DNA of 42,829 nt from Paracoccaceae bacterium (GCA_024636555.1 JAGXGW010000031.1:1-42829), one strand, 5' to 3'; counted from the stretch's first letter, positions 29,301 through 37,583 are shown. Numbers and translations: made by a program. The notes: a model not told the origin generated them from the sequence alone.

Positions 29301-29839
29301 TGGACCACGCAGGTCAGGCGGGCAAGCCTGTCGACGTAGCGGCAGTGCAGGCGCGGCTGGACCGGTTGGCGGGGCTGGAGACGGCGCGGCTGTCAGTCAC
29401 CGATCTGCCGGGGCCGACGGGCGAATCCAACCGGCTGTCCACTTTCGGGCGCGGCGTCGTGCTGTGCCTCGGGCCGACAGCGGCGGATGCGGCGGAACAG
29501 CTGCGGATCGCGCGCGACAATGGTTGTCATGCGCTGGCCGTGGCACCGGGGGTGCCTGCGGCGCAGGGCGTCGACGGCGTGCTGCCACGCGGCGCGCTGG
29601 AGCATATGCGCGGCTTCGATCTGGTGGCCCTGTGGTCCGATGCGCGTGATTTGCGCGCCGCACGCCGTGCGCTGGCCGTACGCGACGGCGCGCTGATCGG
29701 GCTGGCCTGCGGCGATGATCTGGCCGCCCGCTGCCGGATCGAGCGGCATATCTGCATCGACACGACAGCGGCGGGCGGCAATGCCGCCTTGCTGGCGGCA
29801 GAGGCCGAGGAAGAGGTGGCCATCACCTCTGCGCTGTAA
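26321..29839 (+). CDS. putA: Bifunctional proline dehydrogenase/P5C dehydrogenase PutA
   Basis: A 1172-residue enzyme that oxidises proline to glutamate in two steps. There is no N-terminal ribbon-helix-helix domain, in contrast to E. coli PutA. Residues about 150-470 are the FAD proline dehydrogenase barrel (GISIKLSALHPRYE, MVRLVKGAYWDTEIKRAQ, YPQFATHNAHTVAAI). Residues about 540-1000 are the aldehyde dehydrogenase (CISPWNFPLAIFTGQ, GVCFTGSTATAQ, Glu in IAETGGLN, Cys in SAGQRCSAL). The last 170 residues form a C-terminal domain of type B PutA. The ATG at 26321 has CGGAG upstream. It is divergent from putR, its likely activator. Confidence 0.96.
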   Translation: MSRLDTLRHEIRATHHRPEAAVLDDLQASAAPDAGTRAAARLRAIGLVKSIRGSGRPGLMEVFLAEYGLSTNEGVALMCLAEALLRVPDRETIDDLIEDKIAPSEWGTHLGRSSSSLVNASTWALMLTGKVLKDDDGPGVASILHGAVKRLGEPVIRTAVSRAMKEMGHQFVLGRDISEAIKRGGARAGQGFTFSYDMLGEAALTARDAKKYHTAYAQAIAKLAGECTHKDIRANPGISIKLSALHPRYEVGQHDRVMEELVPATLELALGARKAGMGLNIDAEEADRLDLSLDVIEAVLRDPRLAGWDGFGVVVQAYGKRAAPVLDWLYTLSEELDRRIMVRLVKGAYWDTEIKRAQVEGLESFPVFTRKAATDVSYLCCAEKLLGMTDRIYPQFATHNAHTVAAILEMSGNRESFEFQRLHGMGEVLHDVVMKEAGTRCRIYAPVGAHRDLLAYLVRRLLENGANSSFVNQIVDEDVPPEVVAADPFDALQGAAGRRSSAVKDPAALYAPERPNARGYDLHEARDLDMIDRARAPFAAPYQWQAGPLAAVDLDAAEKVEAVNPADPADLVGHTMICSAADAEAAIAAARPWTADADARAAVLNRVADLYEENFGEFFAVLSREAGKTPKDAIAELREAVDFLRYYAARGAEAQGEACGIFTCISPWNFPLAIFTGQIAAALAAGNAVLAKPAETTALCAHVAVRLMHEAGVPRSALQLVPGAGSVLGPVLTGDARVGGVCFTGSTATAQRISRSMADGVAPDAPLIAETGGLNAMIVDSTALPEQAVRDIIASAFQSAGQRCSALRVLYLQKDIEKPFLEMLFGAMDELRLGNPWHHDVDVGPVIDARAQADFAEYIETARKAGSLLKAMEAPEAGHFIGPAVIRVSGIAELEREVFGPILHVATFRAEQIDAVVDAVNASGFGLTFGMHTRIDGRVEQVTSRLKVGNAYVNRNQIGAIVGSQPFGGEGLSGTGPKAGGPSYVPRFLKAAPMDHAGQAGKPVDVAAVQARLDRLAGLETARLSVTDLPGPTGESNRLSTFGRGVVLCLGPTAADAAEQLRIARDNGCHALAVAPGVPAAQGVDGVLPRGALEHMRGFDLVALWSDARDLRAARRALAVRDGALIGLACGDDLAARCRIERHICIDTTAAGGNAALLAAEAEEEVAITSAL

Positions 29840-29852
29840 AGCCGGGTTTTTC

Positions 29853-29884
29853 GCAGGCCCGTACCCTCGGCGGTGCGGGTCTGC
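29853..29884. terminator. Stem-loop after putA, likely terminator
   Basis: Arms 29853-29865 and 29872-29884 pair over 13 bp with two G-U wobbles around a 6-nt loop, starting 14 nt after the putA stop. No T run follows, so it is a hairpin terminator or stabiliser rather than a canonical intrinsic terminator. Confidence 0.5.
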
Positions 29885-29972
29885 GATCCGGTTAATAATG
29901 CGCAAGGATGCCGCAGAGGCCGTGGTCTTTTGTGGTCCGGACCGCTAGATCAAGGCGCTGAACCTTTCGGGA

Positions 29973-31031
29973 ATGGCGCGCTTCATGGCACAAAAACTGG
30001 TCTCACTGACACAACTGGCTGCACTGCCGTTCGACCAGATCATCGACGTCCGCTCACCTTCGGAATATGCCGAGGATCACATCCCCGGCGCGATCAACCT
30101 GCCTGTCCTGTCGGATGCGGAGCGCGCGACAGTGGGCACCATCTATGTGCAGCAGGACCGGTTTCTGGCGCGCAAGATCGGGGCCGCGCTGGTGGCGCGC
30201 AACGCCGCAAACCATCTGGACGGGCCGCTTGCGGACCGTGACGGCGGCTGGCGGCCTTTGGTCTATTGCTGGCGTGGCGGACAGCGCTCTGGGTCTTTCG
30301 CCTCGATCCTCGCGCAGGTCGGCTGGCGCGCGGAACTGATCGAGGGCGGCTATAAAAGCTATCGGCGGCTGGTCTCTGCGGCCCTCTATGAAGAGGCCCT
30401 GCCGCATCGTCTGGTTCTGCTGGATGGTGGCACGGGCACGGCCAAGACGCGGCTGCTGGCGCGGCTGGCAGATGCGGGCGCGCAGGTCATCGACCTTGAG
30501 GGGATGGCGGGGCATCGCGGCTCCTTGCTGGGCGGGCACGAGACAGAGCAGCCCGCGCAAAAGCGCTTCGAGAGCCGCGTGGCGATGGCGCTGGCGCGGT
30601 TCGATCCGGCCCGCCCGGTCTATGTAGAGGCCGAAAGCAACAAGATCGGGAAGCTGATCGTGCCGCCGATGCTGTGGAAGGCGATGATCGCGGCGGATCA
30701 CGTGATGCTCTCGGCCCCACTTGGCGCAAGGGTGCGTTATCTGACGCAGGCCTACGGCGATCTGCTGGCCAATGTGGAGCTTTTGTGCACGAAGCTGGAG
30801 CTGTTGCGGGCCTATCACGGGGCAGAGCGTGTCGCGTCATGGCAACAGATGGCGCAGGCGGGCGATTTCGCGCTATTGGCGCAGGAACTTGTCACGCATC
30901 ACTATGACCCACGCTACCAGAAATCTCAGTCACGCCACGCGCGCGCGCCTTTGGCGACGATTGTGATGCAAGGGCTGACGGATGCCGATCTGGACGCGGC
31001 GGTAGTGGACATTCTGGCGCTGAACGGATGA
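29973..31031 (+). CDS. selU: tRNA 2-selenouridine synthase SelU/MnmH
   Basis: A 352-residue enzyme that replaces sulphur by selenium in wobble 2-thiouridine of tRNAs using selenophosphate. The N-terminal rhodanese domain has IIDVRSPSEYAEDHIPGA and the active cysteine in VYCWRGGQRSGS. The C-terminal half has a P-loop, GGTGTAKTRLL, where the usual G before Lys is Ala, plus FESRVAMAL and VYVEAESNKIG, typical of the family. A start at ATG 29985 is equally possible and neither choice has a strong ribosome site. The partner enzyme, selenophosphate synthetase, is encoded convergently with only 4 bp between the two stops. Confidence 0.94.
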   Translation: MARFMAQKLVSLTQLAALPFDQIIDVRSPSEYAEDHIPGAINLPVLSDAERATVGTIYVQQDRFLARKIGAALVARNAANHLDGPLADRDGGWRPLVYCWRGGQRSGSFASILAQVGWRAELIEGGYKSYRRLVSAALYEEALPHRLVLLDGGTGTAKTRLLARLADAGAQVIDLEGMAGHRGSLLGGHETEQPAQKRFESRVAMALARFDPARPVYVEAESNKIGKLIVPPMLWKAMIAADHVMLSAPLGARVRYLTQAYGDLLANVELLCTKLELLRAYHGAERVASWQQMAQAGDFALLAQELVTHHYDPRYQKSQSRHARAPLATIVMQGLTDADLDAAVVDILALNG

Positions 31032-31035
31032 CTTT

Positions 31036-33213
31036 TCAGCGGCAATGAATAGCAGGCGCGCCTTGCGACAATGCCCCGATGATCGCCGCCGCATGCCCCA
31101 ATGCGCGCAATTCCCTGACCAGCGCATCCGCCTGATCGGGGGCGACGGCGGCGAGCAGGCCACCTGCGGTTTGTGGATCATGCAACAGCACTCCCGCCGC
31201 ACCGCTTGCACCTGTCACAGGCGCTGCGGCCAGATTGTCGGGATAGGCGCTGGAGCGGATACCGGCGGCGGCCAGCTTTGCCGCGCCCTCGTAAAGCGGA
31301 ACCGCCGCGAGGGTCAGATCGGCGCGCAGGTTTGATGCACGGCAGATCGCCAGCACATGCCCCGCAAGGCCAAAGCCCGTCACATCCGTCATGGCATGGG
31401 CCTGCCGCAGAACCAGCGCCGCATCGCCTTGCGGCTCTGCCATGCGCGACAACAACGCTGCGATATGGCGGCCATCGGCGCGGCCCTGCATCTCGGCGGC
31501 AAGAATCGTGCCGCTGCCGATGGGACGGGTCAGGACCAGCGTATCGCCCGCCTGCGCGCCGGCATGGGTGATCGGCGCACCGGCGCATAATCCGGTCACG
31601 GTGAAGCCCAGCGTCAATTCGGCCCCGGTGGTTGAATGGCCGCCCACGATCTCGGCCCCGGCGGCGCGAAATACCTTCGCGGCGGCCTGCATGATCTCGG
31701 TCATGGTGCGAGCTTGCAGCTCTATCGACATCGGCGGCAGGATCACGGTGGCGGTTGCGGCTTGCGGGGCCGCGCCCATTGCCCAGATATCCCCCAGCGC
31801 ATGGATGGCGGTGATCCGCGCCATTTGCACGGGATCGCCCGTGAAGGCGCGCAGATGGTCGGTTGTCATCACCTGTCTGGTCCCGCCCGTCGCAAGGATC
31901 GCCGCATCGTCGCCGGGCAAGCTAAGGATATCGTCGCGCTGCGGCGCGGGCAGGGCGGCCAGCACGCTGTGCAGGGTCTGCGCGCCAAGTTTGGCACCGC
32001 AGCCGCCGCACAGGGGTTGCTCCGGCGTGCTGTCCTCTGCGCCACCCAAGGCGCGCAGGGCAGGGCGTGGCGGGGCGGGCATTTGCGGCAGGGTCTGGAA
32101 CTTGTCCATGAAGGCACGGTCGATCCGGTCTTTCCAACGCCAGAGCCACGCGCCGGAGAAGGCCAGCCCGAATTTCTCGGCGACGGCGGATCGCTCGCCC
32201 AGCGAGATCAGCTTGAGATAGTCGCGTTGCGGATGAAAGGCGCGGGTTGCATGGCCCGTCAGGGCCGCGCGCAGGTTGTCGTGCAGCACGGGGGCGGCGC
32301 GCACCGCGAACACCCCCGCCTTGGGCCGTGGTGCATGGGCCATATGGGCGCAATCGCCCACGGCGAAAAGCGTATCGAATCCCTGCACGCGCAGATCGGG
32401 CCGGACGGTAACAAAGCCATCGGTCAGGGGCAGATCGGTCTGCGCCAGCCATGCATGCGGAAAGGCCCCCGCCGCGCCGACGACGAAATCGGCCGCAATC
32501 CGGCGGCCATCCTCAAGCTGCACCGCATCGGCTGTGATCCTTGCGACGCTCGCGTTGCAATGCAGGCGCACGCCACGTTGCGCCAGCGCGCGCAGCAGGC
32601 GGGCGCGTGTGGCGGGACCGGTGCCTGTCAGGGAGGGGGCAGCCTCGATGAGATGCACCTCGGCGGATTGCGTGCTGTGGCGCAAGGCATAGGCCATGGC
32701 CATTGCCAGTTCCACACCGGCCACACCCGCCCCGATCACCGCCACGTGCGGCGCTGTCTGCGCGTCCTGCACGGCCGCGAGATAGGCGCGCCACCGGCTG
32801 GCATAGACATCCAGCGGCTTGGCGGCGACGGCATGGTCCAAAAATCCGGCGATGGCAGGCATCTTTGCCGTGATACCGATATCGAGCGAGGCGATGTCAT
32901 ACTCCAACACACGGCCGGAGGACAGATGCACCCGCTGTTCTGCGGCTTCAAGCGCTGTCGCATGATCGAGAATCAGCCGCGCGCCCGCCGCACGGCACAG
33001 GCGGACGAGATCGATATCAAGTTCGTCGCGCTGGTAGTGTCCCGCGATATGGCTGGGCAGCATGCCCGTATAGGGCGCTGTGGGGGCAGGGTTGATCACG
33101 GTGAGCCGCACACCTGCCAACGGCGACATGGCCCATTTCCGCAAAACCAGCGCATGCGCATGGCCGCCGCCGATCAGCACAAGGTCTCGTGTCAGTGGGG
33201 GTGGCAGGTGCAT
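31036..33213 (-). CDS. selD: Flavoprotein-selenide, water dikinase fusion (SelD)
   Basis: A 725-residue two-domain protein. The N-terminal 380 residues are a pyridine-nucleotide-disulphide oxidoreductase-like flavoprotein (GGGHAHALVLRKWAM, GAGVAGVELAMAM, FAVGDCAHMAHAPRPKAGVFAV). The C-terminal 340 residues are selenophosphate synthetase (CGGCGAKLGAQTL, LPGDDAAILATG, HALGDIWAMGA, TDVTGFGLAGHV). The active site has Cys (CGGCGAKL), not selenocysteine. Such fusions may reduce selenium for the synthetase. The ATG at 33213 follows AAAAGGG; a longer frame upstream lacks a ribosome site. The product selenophosphate would serve the adjacent selU. I saw no selA, selB or selenocysteine tRNA in this window. 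Confidence 0.93.
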   Translation of the reverse strand: MHLPPPLTRDLVLIGGGHAHALVLRKWAMSPLAGVRLTVINPAPTAPYTGMLPSHIAGHYQRDELDIDLVRLCRAAGARLILDHATALEAAEQRVHLSSGRVLEYDIASLDIGITAKMPAIAGFLDHAVAAKPLDVYASRWRAYLAAVQDAQTAPHVAVIGAGVAGVELAMAMAYALRHSTQSAEVHLIEAAPSLTGTGPATRARLLRALAQRGVRLHCNASVARITADAVQLEDGRRIAADFVVGAAGAFPHAWLAQTDLPLTDGFVTVRPDLRVQGFDTLFAVGDCAHMAHAPRPKAGVFAVRAAPVLHDNLRAALTGHATRAFHPQRDYLKLISLGERSAVAEKFGLAFSGAWLWRWKDRIDRAFMDKFQTLPQMPAPPRPALRALGGAEDSTPEQPLCGGCGAKLGAQTLHSVLAALPAPQRDDILSLPGDDAAILATGGTRQVMTTDHLRAFTGDPVQMARITAIHALGDIWAMGAAPQAATATVILPPMSIELQARTMTEIMQAAAKVFRAAGAEIVGGHSTTGAELTLGFTVTGLCAGAPITHAGAQAGDTLVLTRPIGSGTILAAEMQGRADGRHIAALLSRMAEPQGDAALVLRQAHAMTDVTGFGLAGHVLAICRASNLRADLTLAAVPLYEGAAKLAAAGIRSSAYPDNLAAAPVTGASGAAGVLLHDPQTAGGLLAAVAPDQADALVRELRALGHAAAIIGALSQGAPAIHCR

Positions 33214-33491
33214 GGTGGCGCCCTTTTTCAAAGTGGCAGGCGGGTTGAAGCGGGCGCGCAATGTATCGCGGTGGCGCTGCGGTCTCAATATGACCGCCCT
33301 GTCCGGTTGCGCGACGTGATTTTGCGTCACAGCCTGTAGCCGATCCTGATCCCGAGGGCCACGCGGAACATATCAACACTTGCTGATCGGACCTGTGGCG
33401 CAACGTTGCGTCCAGCCCTGTCGCGCGCGGGTCTTGGTCAAGGTGGGCCTGGCCACCGGCCAGCCAAGCAAGCGCACAGCGGCAAGCCGCA

Positions 33492-34262
33492 TCAGGGTGT
33501 TTTCAGGTTGTGGAAGCGGAAAATTGTCGCATTGTCGGCAGGGTCGCGCAGTGCCGTGGCGCGGACACGGAAGATCAAGGCAAGGCGTTCCGGCGTCAGC
33601 ACATCCTGCGGGGCACCGCAGGCCACAAGCCGCCCGTCCTGCATCAGGCCCAGACGGTCGCATCCCATCGCCTGATTGAGATCATGCAGCGCCATGATGA
33701 CCGTCACGGGCAGATCGCTGACCAGCCGGAGCAGGGACAGCTGGTGATGGATATCCAGATGGTTGGTTGGCTCGTCCAGTATCAGCAGGCGTGGCCGCTG
33801 GGCGAGGGCGCGGGCGATATGCACCCGCTGACGCTCGCCGCCCGACAGCGTGGACCATGCGGCCCGCGCCATGTCGCGCATCCCGACAGCGCAAAGCGCC
33901 TCTTCCACAATCGCGGCATCGGCAGCACTGAACGGGGCCAGCGCCGACAGCCACGGCGTGCGGCCCAGTTCGACCGCATCGCGTACGCTGAGCGCCTCGG
34001 ATGTGTCCGCCATCTGCTCGACCAGCGCGATCCGCTGCGCGACGTCGCGCCGTGTCAGCGAGATGATCGGGTGGTCGTCGAGATAGACCTCGCCTTGCGG
34101 GCGCTTCAACAGCCCCGCCATCAGCCGCAGCAGCGTCGACTTGCCCGAGCCGTTCGGCCCGACCAGCCCGAATGTCTCGCCGGGGCGGATGTCGAGCGTG
34201 ACCGCATCCACGAGTTGGCGCGCACCGGCGCGCCAGCCGACAGAACGGGTTTCGATCCTCAC
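33492..34262 (-). CDS. btuD: Vitamin B12 ABC importer ATPase BtuD
   Basis: A 256-residue ABC ATPase of the FecE/BtuD/HemV class. Walker A is GPNGSGKST, the Q-loop region is VEQMADTSEALSV, the signature is LSGGERQRV, Walker B is LLILDEPTNHLD and the switch His is in MALHDLN. The GTG at 34262 overlaps the permease stop by 4 bp (GTGA) and follows AGGAGG. An apparent longer frame upstream is the permease read in another frame. The substrate is inferred as cobalamin from the riboswitch that heads the operon. It is the third gene, after btuF and btuC. Confidence 0.92.
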   Translation of the reverse strand: MRIETRSVGWRAGARQLVDAVTLDIRPGETFGLVGPNGSGKSTLLRLMAGLLKRPQGEVYLDDHPIISLTRRDVAQRIALVEQMADTSEALSVRDAVELGRTPWLSALAPFSAADAAIVEEALCAVGMRDMARAAWSTLSGGERQRVHIARALAQRPRLLILDEPTNHLDIHHQLSLLRLVSDLPVTVIMALHDLNQAMGCDRLGLMQDGRLVACGAPQDVLTPERLALIFRVRATALRDPADNATIFRFHNLKTP

Positions 34263-35302
34263 GCCCGCCTCCTGTTGCGGATCAGGATCAGCGCGAAACC
34301 GGGCGCGCCGACAAGCGCTGTGACCACGCCGATGGGCACGACCTGACCGGAGATCAGGATGCGCGACACGATATCGGCGGCAATCAGGAACACCGCCCCC
34401 GCCAGCGCCGAGGCAGGCACCAGCAGGCTGTGGCGCGCGCCGACCATGAAGCGCATCGCATGCGGGATCACCAGACCGACAAAGCCGATAGAGCCGACGA
34501 GGCTCACCATGGTGGCCGTCATCAGCGTGACCGCCCCGATCAGCACGATCTGGACCTGACGCACCGAGATACCCAAGGAGGAAGCCGAGGATGCGCCGAA
34601 GGAAAAAGCGTCCATCGCGCGGGTAAACCACAGGCAGGCCAGAAACCCGAGCCCTGCGGCGGGTGCGGCCAGCCAGACATCGGGCCAGCGCACGCCCGAC
34701 AGGTTGCCCAGCAGCCAGAACATGATGCCGCGCGCCTGTTCGGCATTGGCCGATTTCGCAATGAAAAACGAAGTCAGGGCGTTGAAAAGCTGTGATCCGG
34801 CAATCCCCGCCAGCACCAGTTCGGCCGATCCGCCCCCCGCCGCCCGCGCCAGCGCCGCGACCAGCAGAAAGGCCAGCGCCGCACCGATGAACGCGCCTGC
34901 CGAGATGCCGATGGCCCCGCCGCCCAGACCAAGGATCGTGACCGCGACAGCCCCCGTGCCTGCTCCTGCCGAGACGCCCAGCAGATAGGGATCGGCCAGC
35001 GCATTGCGCACCAGCGCCTGCAAGACAACCCCTGACAGCGCCAGCCCTGCGCCGCAGGCCGCAGCTACCAGTGTGCGGGGCAGGCGGTAGCTCCAGATGA
35101 TGCCTGCATCGATCGGATCGACGACAAAGCCAGCGTCGAACAGGTTGTTCGCGAACACCGCCGTCACCGTGGACAGCGACAGAGGCGTCTCGCCGATCAC
35201 CACACCGGCAAGGATCGCAACCGCAAGAATGACCACTCCCGACAGGCCCCAGACGACAGTGGGGCGCAGGGTCGCGTTGACGGGAGCGGCCTGCATCGTC
35301 AT
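34259..35302 (-). CDS. btuC: Vitamin B12 ABC importer permease BtuC (FecCD family)
   Basis: A 347-residue permease with about ten membrane helices. It carries the FecCD family blocks SYRLPRTLVAAACGAGLALSG, RNALADPYLLGVSAGAGTGA, FWLLGNLSGVRWPDVW and GFVGLVIPHAMRFMVG, and ends in RNRRRA. Start ATG 35302 overlaps the btuF stop by 4 bp; an ATG two codons later is possible. The family also serves haem and siderophores, so the cobalamin substrate rests on the riboswitch. Confidence 0.93.
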   Translation of the reverse strand: MTMQAAPVNATLRPTVVWGLSGVVILAVAILAGVVIGETPLSLSTVTAVFANNLFDAGFVVDPIDAGIIWSYRLPRTLVAAACGAGLALSGVVLQALVRNALADPYLLGVSAGAGTGAVAVTILGLGGGAIGISAGAFIGAALAFLLVAALARAAGGGSAELVLAGIAGSQLFNALTSFFIAKSANAEQARGIMFWLLGNLSGVRWPDVWLAAPAAGLGFLACLWFTRAMDAFSFGASSASSLGISVRQVQIVLIGAVTLMTATMVSLVGSIGFVGLVIPHAMRFMVGARHSLLVPASALAGAVFLIAADIVSRILISGQVVPIGVVTALVGAPGFALILIRNRRRA

Positions 35303-36309
35303 TGCAGGGCAACCTCCGCCAAAGCCTCGGCCAATGTTTCGAGCGCGTTGATGTTACGGATTGACGGGTCCATGCTGTGGGCATCCAGAATGACGATCCG
35401 GTCATGCACAACCGCATCCATCAGGCGCGCAACCGGATCGGTTTGAAGAAATTCCAGCTTCCGTTCGATATCGTCGGCCTCGAAGCGGCGGCGCTCCATG
35501 CGGGCGGCAACGATCACGGTCGGATTGGCGCGCGCGATGGTCTCCCAGCTTACAACCGGCCATTCCTCGTTGCTTTTGACGACATTCTCGAGGCCAAGCG
35601 CCTGCATCATATAGGCAGGCGCGCCGCCCTGTCCGGCGACGTAGGGGTCGATATCCATCTCGGCGGAGGAGAACCAGAACACGGCGGAGGCACCGTTAAG
35701 CCCAAGCGCCTGCGCCGCTTTGATCGCGGCCTGCTCGCGCGCCTTCAGATCGGCCACCAGTGCCGCGCCGCGCGGGCCGACATCGAAGATCTGCGCCAGT
35801 TCGGTGATCCCCTGATAAAGACTGTCCATCGCAAAGGGGGCCAGCCGGGTGCCATCCGAACCGGTTGTGTTGTCCTTGCCGATGCAATCGGCGGGCAAAG
35901 TGTAGGTCGGGATGCCAAGATCGGAGAACTGCGCGCGCGTGGCCACGCTCCCCTGTGCGCCGACGTGCCATTCATACTGCACCGCCACCAGCCCGGGACG
36001 CTTGGCCACGACACTTTCAAAGCTGGGGTCATTGTCGGACAGACGCGCGACCCCGGCGTTCACCGCCTCGAATTCCGGCAAGACATCCGTGAACCAGACA
36101 GAGGTACCCGCGACCTTGTCACCAAGACCCAAGCTATAGAGGATCTCTGTCGCGGCCTGTCCGACAGTCACAACGCTGTCCGGTGCGGCCGCGAATGTCA
36201 CCTCGACACCGCAATTGTCCAGAGTCAGGGGATAGGACGTTCCCGCCTGCACGGGCATCGCCAGCGCAAGTGCCGCCAGTGTCAATGCGGTCAGTCTTTT
36301 TGTGAGCAT
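35299..36309 (-). CDS. btuF: Periplasmic vitamin B12-binding protein BtuF
   Basis: A 336-residue substrate-binding protein of the BtuF/FhuD helical-backbone type. A signal peptide (MLTKRLTALTLAALALAM, cut near PVQAG) precedes the mature protein. Family features are VVTVGQAATEILYSLGLGDK, GTSVWF, RPGLVAVQYE and WPVVSWETIARANPTVIVAA. Two cysteines (C in LDNCGVE and ADCIGKD) are in positions that may form a disulphide. ATG 36309 follows GGAGAAGATCC. It is the first recognisable gene downstream of a cobalamin riboswitch, about 190 bp away, and starts inside the end of a short candidate leader ORF. Confidence 0.9.
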   Translation of the reverse strand: MLTKRLTALTLAALALAMPVQAGTSYPLTLDNCGVEVTFAAAPDSVVTVGQAATEILYSLGLGDKVAGTSVWFTDVLPEFEAVNAGVARLSDNDPSFESVVAKRPGLVAVQYEWHVGAQGSVATRAQFSDLGIPTYTLPADCIGKDNTTGSDGTRLAPFAMDSLYQGITELAQIFDVGPRGAALVADLKAREQAAIKAAQALGLNGASAVFWFSSAEMDIDPYVAGQGGAPAYMMQALGLENVVKSNEEWPVVSWETIARANPTVIVAARMERRRFEADDIERKLEFLQTDPVARLMDAVVHDRIVILDAHSMDPSIRNINALETLAEALAEVALQ

Positions 36310-36449
36310 GGATCTTCTCCGATTGATGAGACGACCGGAGACAGTGAGAGATTGCCGACCCGCAGGCTGATGCCCACGTCTGCCGAAGGGGCCGGCGCGG
36401 TCATTCTGGCCAAGACCTCCCCGAAAGGGTATCTTTTGGAAACCTTCAT
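36291..36449 (-). CDS. Candidate 52-residue leader ORF between riboswitch and btuF
   Basis: Starts MKVSKRYPFGEVLARM, ends EDPCSQKD, and overlaps the btuF start by 19 bp in another frame. GGAGAGG lies six bases before its ATG, a better and closer ribosome site to the riboswitch (about 50 bp) than that of btuF. The sequence is unlike a known family. If translated, the riboswitch could hide this ribosome site and btuF would follow by translational coupling. Alternatively it is a chance frame in GC-rich DNA. Confidence 0.35.
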   Translation of the reverse strand: MKVSKRYPFGEVLARMTAPAPSADVGISLRVGNLSLSPVVSSIGEDPCSQKD

Positions 36450-36494
36450 TCGACACCTCTCCGGACACCCCGCCCGGTTCGCGTTACTGACACT

Positions 36495-36645
36495 GTCGGC
36501 AGGTCTCCTGACTGACGGGTCATCACGCAAAGCGACCTTCCCATGGCATGGAACCACAGTGGTATCTCGCTACGCGCTCGCCGCCTACAGTTGCGGGGGC
36601 AGTTCCGTTTCACCGGCGAACCGGCGACGTATTCCCTTTTGATTC
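36495..36645 (-). promoter_or_regulatory. Cobalamin (vitamin B12) riboswitch
   Basis: Read on the minus strand it starts with AAAAGGGAATACG (36640-36628) and CCGGTGAAACGGAACTG. CCCCCGCAACTGTAGGCGG then contains the conserved junction, ACCACTG follows, and it ends in the B12 box AGTCAGGAGACCTGCC (36513-36498), which matches the consensus rAGyCMGgAgaCCkGCc. It should turn off btuFCD when adenosylcobalamin is plentiful. No U-rich terminator was visible after it, so translational control is more likely. Confidence 0.93.
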
Positions 36646-36776
36646 CTTGCGGAAACCGACAGGTCGTCAATAGGCACAAAGACCACAGGCCGCAAGCATG
36701 CTGTTTGTGCGCAGCCGCAAGCCGGTCAGGCGGGGGGCAGGACGCGCCAGCCGCAAAGCAGGCAAAGCACGGATGG

Positions 36777-37583
36777 CTACGGCGCGGTGCCATCCAGTTT
36801 GTGCCAGCCATGTTGCGCGGCGCGATAACGCACGACCGAATCCGGCAAGAAGACGCCATCTTCCGCCACCATGCGGGTCACGGCCACATCCTGTCCGGCA
36901 CAATCGAGGATGGCGAAATCATTGGGCTCCCCCCGCAAGCGTCGCGAAAGACCCGTACCGCAATGCACCTGCAAGGTCATGCTTGTGCCCTCGCGGCGCA
37001 CGAAAGGCTCCACCATCCAGCGGTGAAGATGGCCCGACAGGATGATATGCGGACCGCTTTGGCCCCAATGTTCCAGCGCGCGCGTCGCGCCGACCATCAG
37101 GTTTTTCTCGATCTCCGGCGCATGGTGGAACGGATGATGCGCCAGAATGACGGGCAGGCGGGGGGCCGCGCGCGCGATCTCGTCACCGATCCGGCGCATG
37201 GCACGCGCAGTCACGCGCCCCCGTTGGTGGGCAACCGGATCTGTCGTGTCCAGGCCGAGGACGATTGCATTGTCCAACTCTGCGCGTGGTTCGCGATCCG
37301 GCGAGATCCAGTGCCGATAGCGGCGATAGGGGTCGGAAAGCCTCAGAAAAACATTGAACAGGGGGATGTCGTGATTGCCGGGAACACCGATCCATTGCAG
37401 GCCCAGCCTGTCCATGAACGCGCGCGCCATTTCAAACTGCGACGCGCGGGCGCGCTGGACAAAATCGCCCGCCATGAGAACCAGATCGGGATCGGCCTCA
37501 CGGATCGCGCGGGTGAGCGGCGCCAGAAGCTCCGGCTCGTCCCGCCCGAAATGCAGGTCGCTGATGACCACCAGACGGGTCAA
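36777..37583 (-). CDS. Calcineurin-like metallophosphoesterase
   Basis: A 268-residue phosphoesterase. The metal-binding motifs are in order: VISDLHFGRDE (D-x-H), LVLMAGDFVQRA (GD), VPGNHDIPLF (GNHD), VILAHHPFHHAPE and LSGHLHRWMV (GHxH). This is the cyclic-nucleotide or UDP-sugar type of calcineurin-like fold, but the substrate cannot be told. The start is TTG 37583; the segment MTRLVVISDLHFG is the normal family N-terminus and GGAG is eight bases upstream. It overlaps the stop of the diacylglycerol kinase-like gene by four bases, so the two are co-expressed, probably from the EcfG-type promoter at 38548-38572. Confidence 0.9.
   Translation of the reverse strand: MTRLVVISDLHFGRDEPELLAPLTRAIREADPDLVLMAGDFVQRARASQFEMARAFMDRLGLQWIGVPGNHDIPLFNVFLRLSDPYRRYRHWISPDREPRAELDNAIVLGLDTTDPVAHQRGRVTARAMRRIGDEIARAAPRLPVILAHHPFHHAPEIEKNLMVGATRALEHWGQSGPHIILSGHLHRWMVEPFVRREGTSMTLQVHCGTGLSRRLRGEPNDFAILDCAGQDVAVTRMVAEDGVFLPDSVVRYRAAQHGWHKLDGTAP

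Noticed and set aside
26339..29308. 989-codon open frame antisense to putA
   Set aside because: It is a GC-codon shadow of putA: amino-acid composition is unnatural (excess Arg, Gln, His), and there is no ribosome site or family motif.
33492..35417. 641-codon frame suggesting a giant ATPase fusion
   Set aside because: The upstream half is the btuC gene read in another frame; the real ATPase starts at GTG 34262 with AGGAGG and a GTGA overlap.
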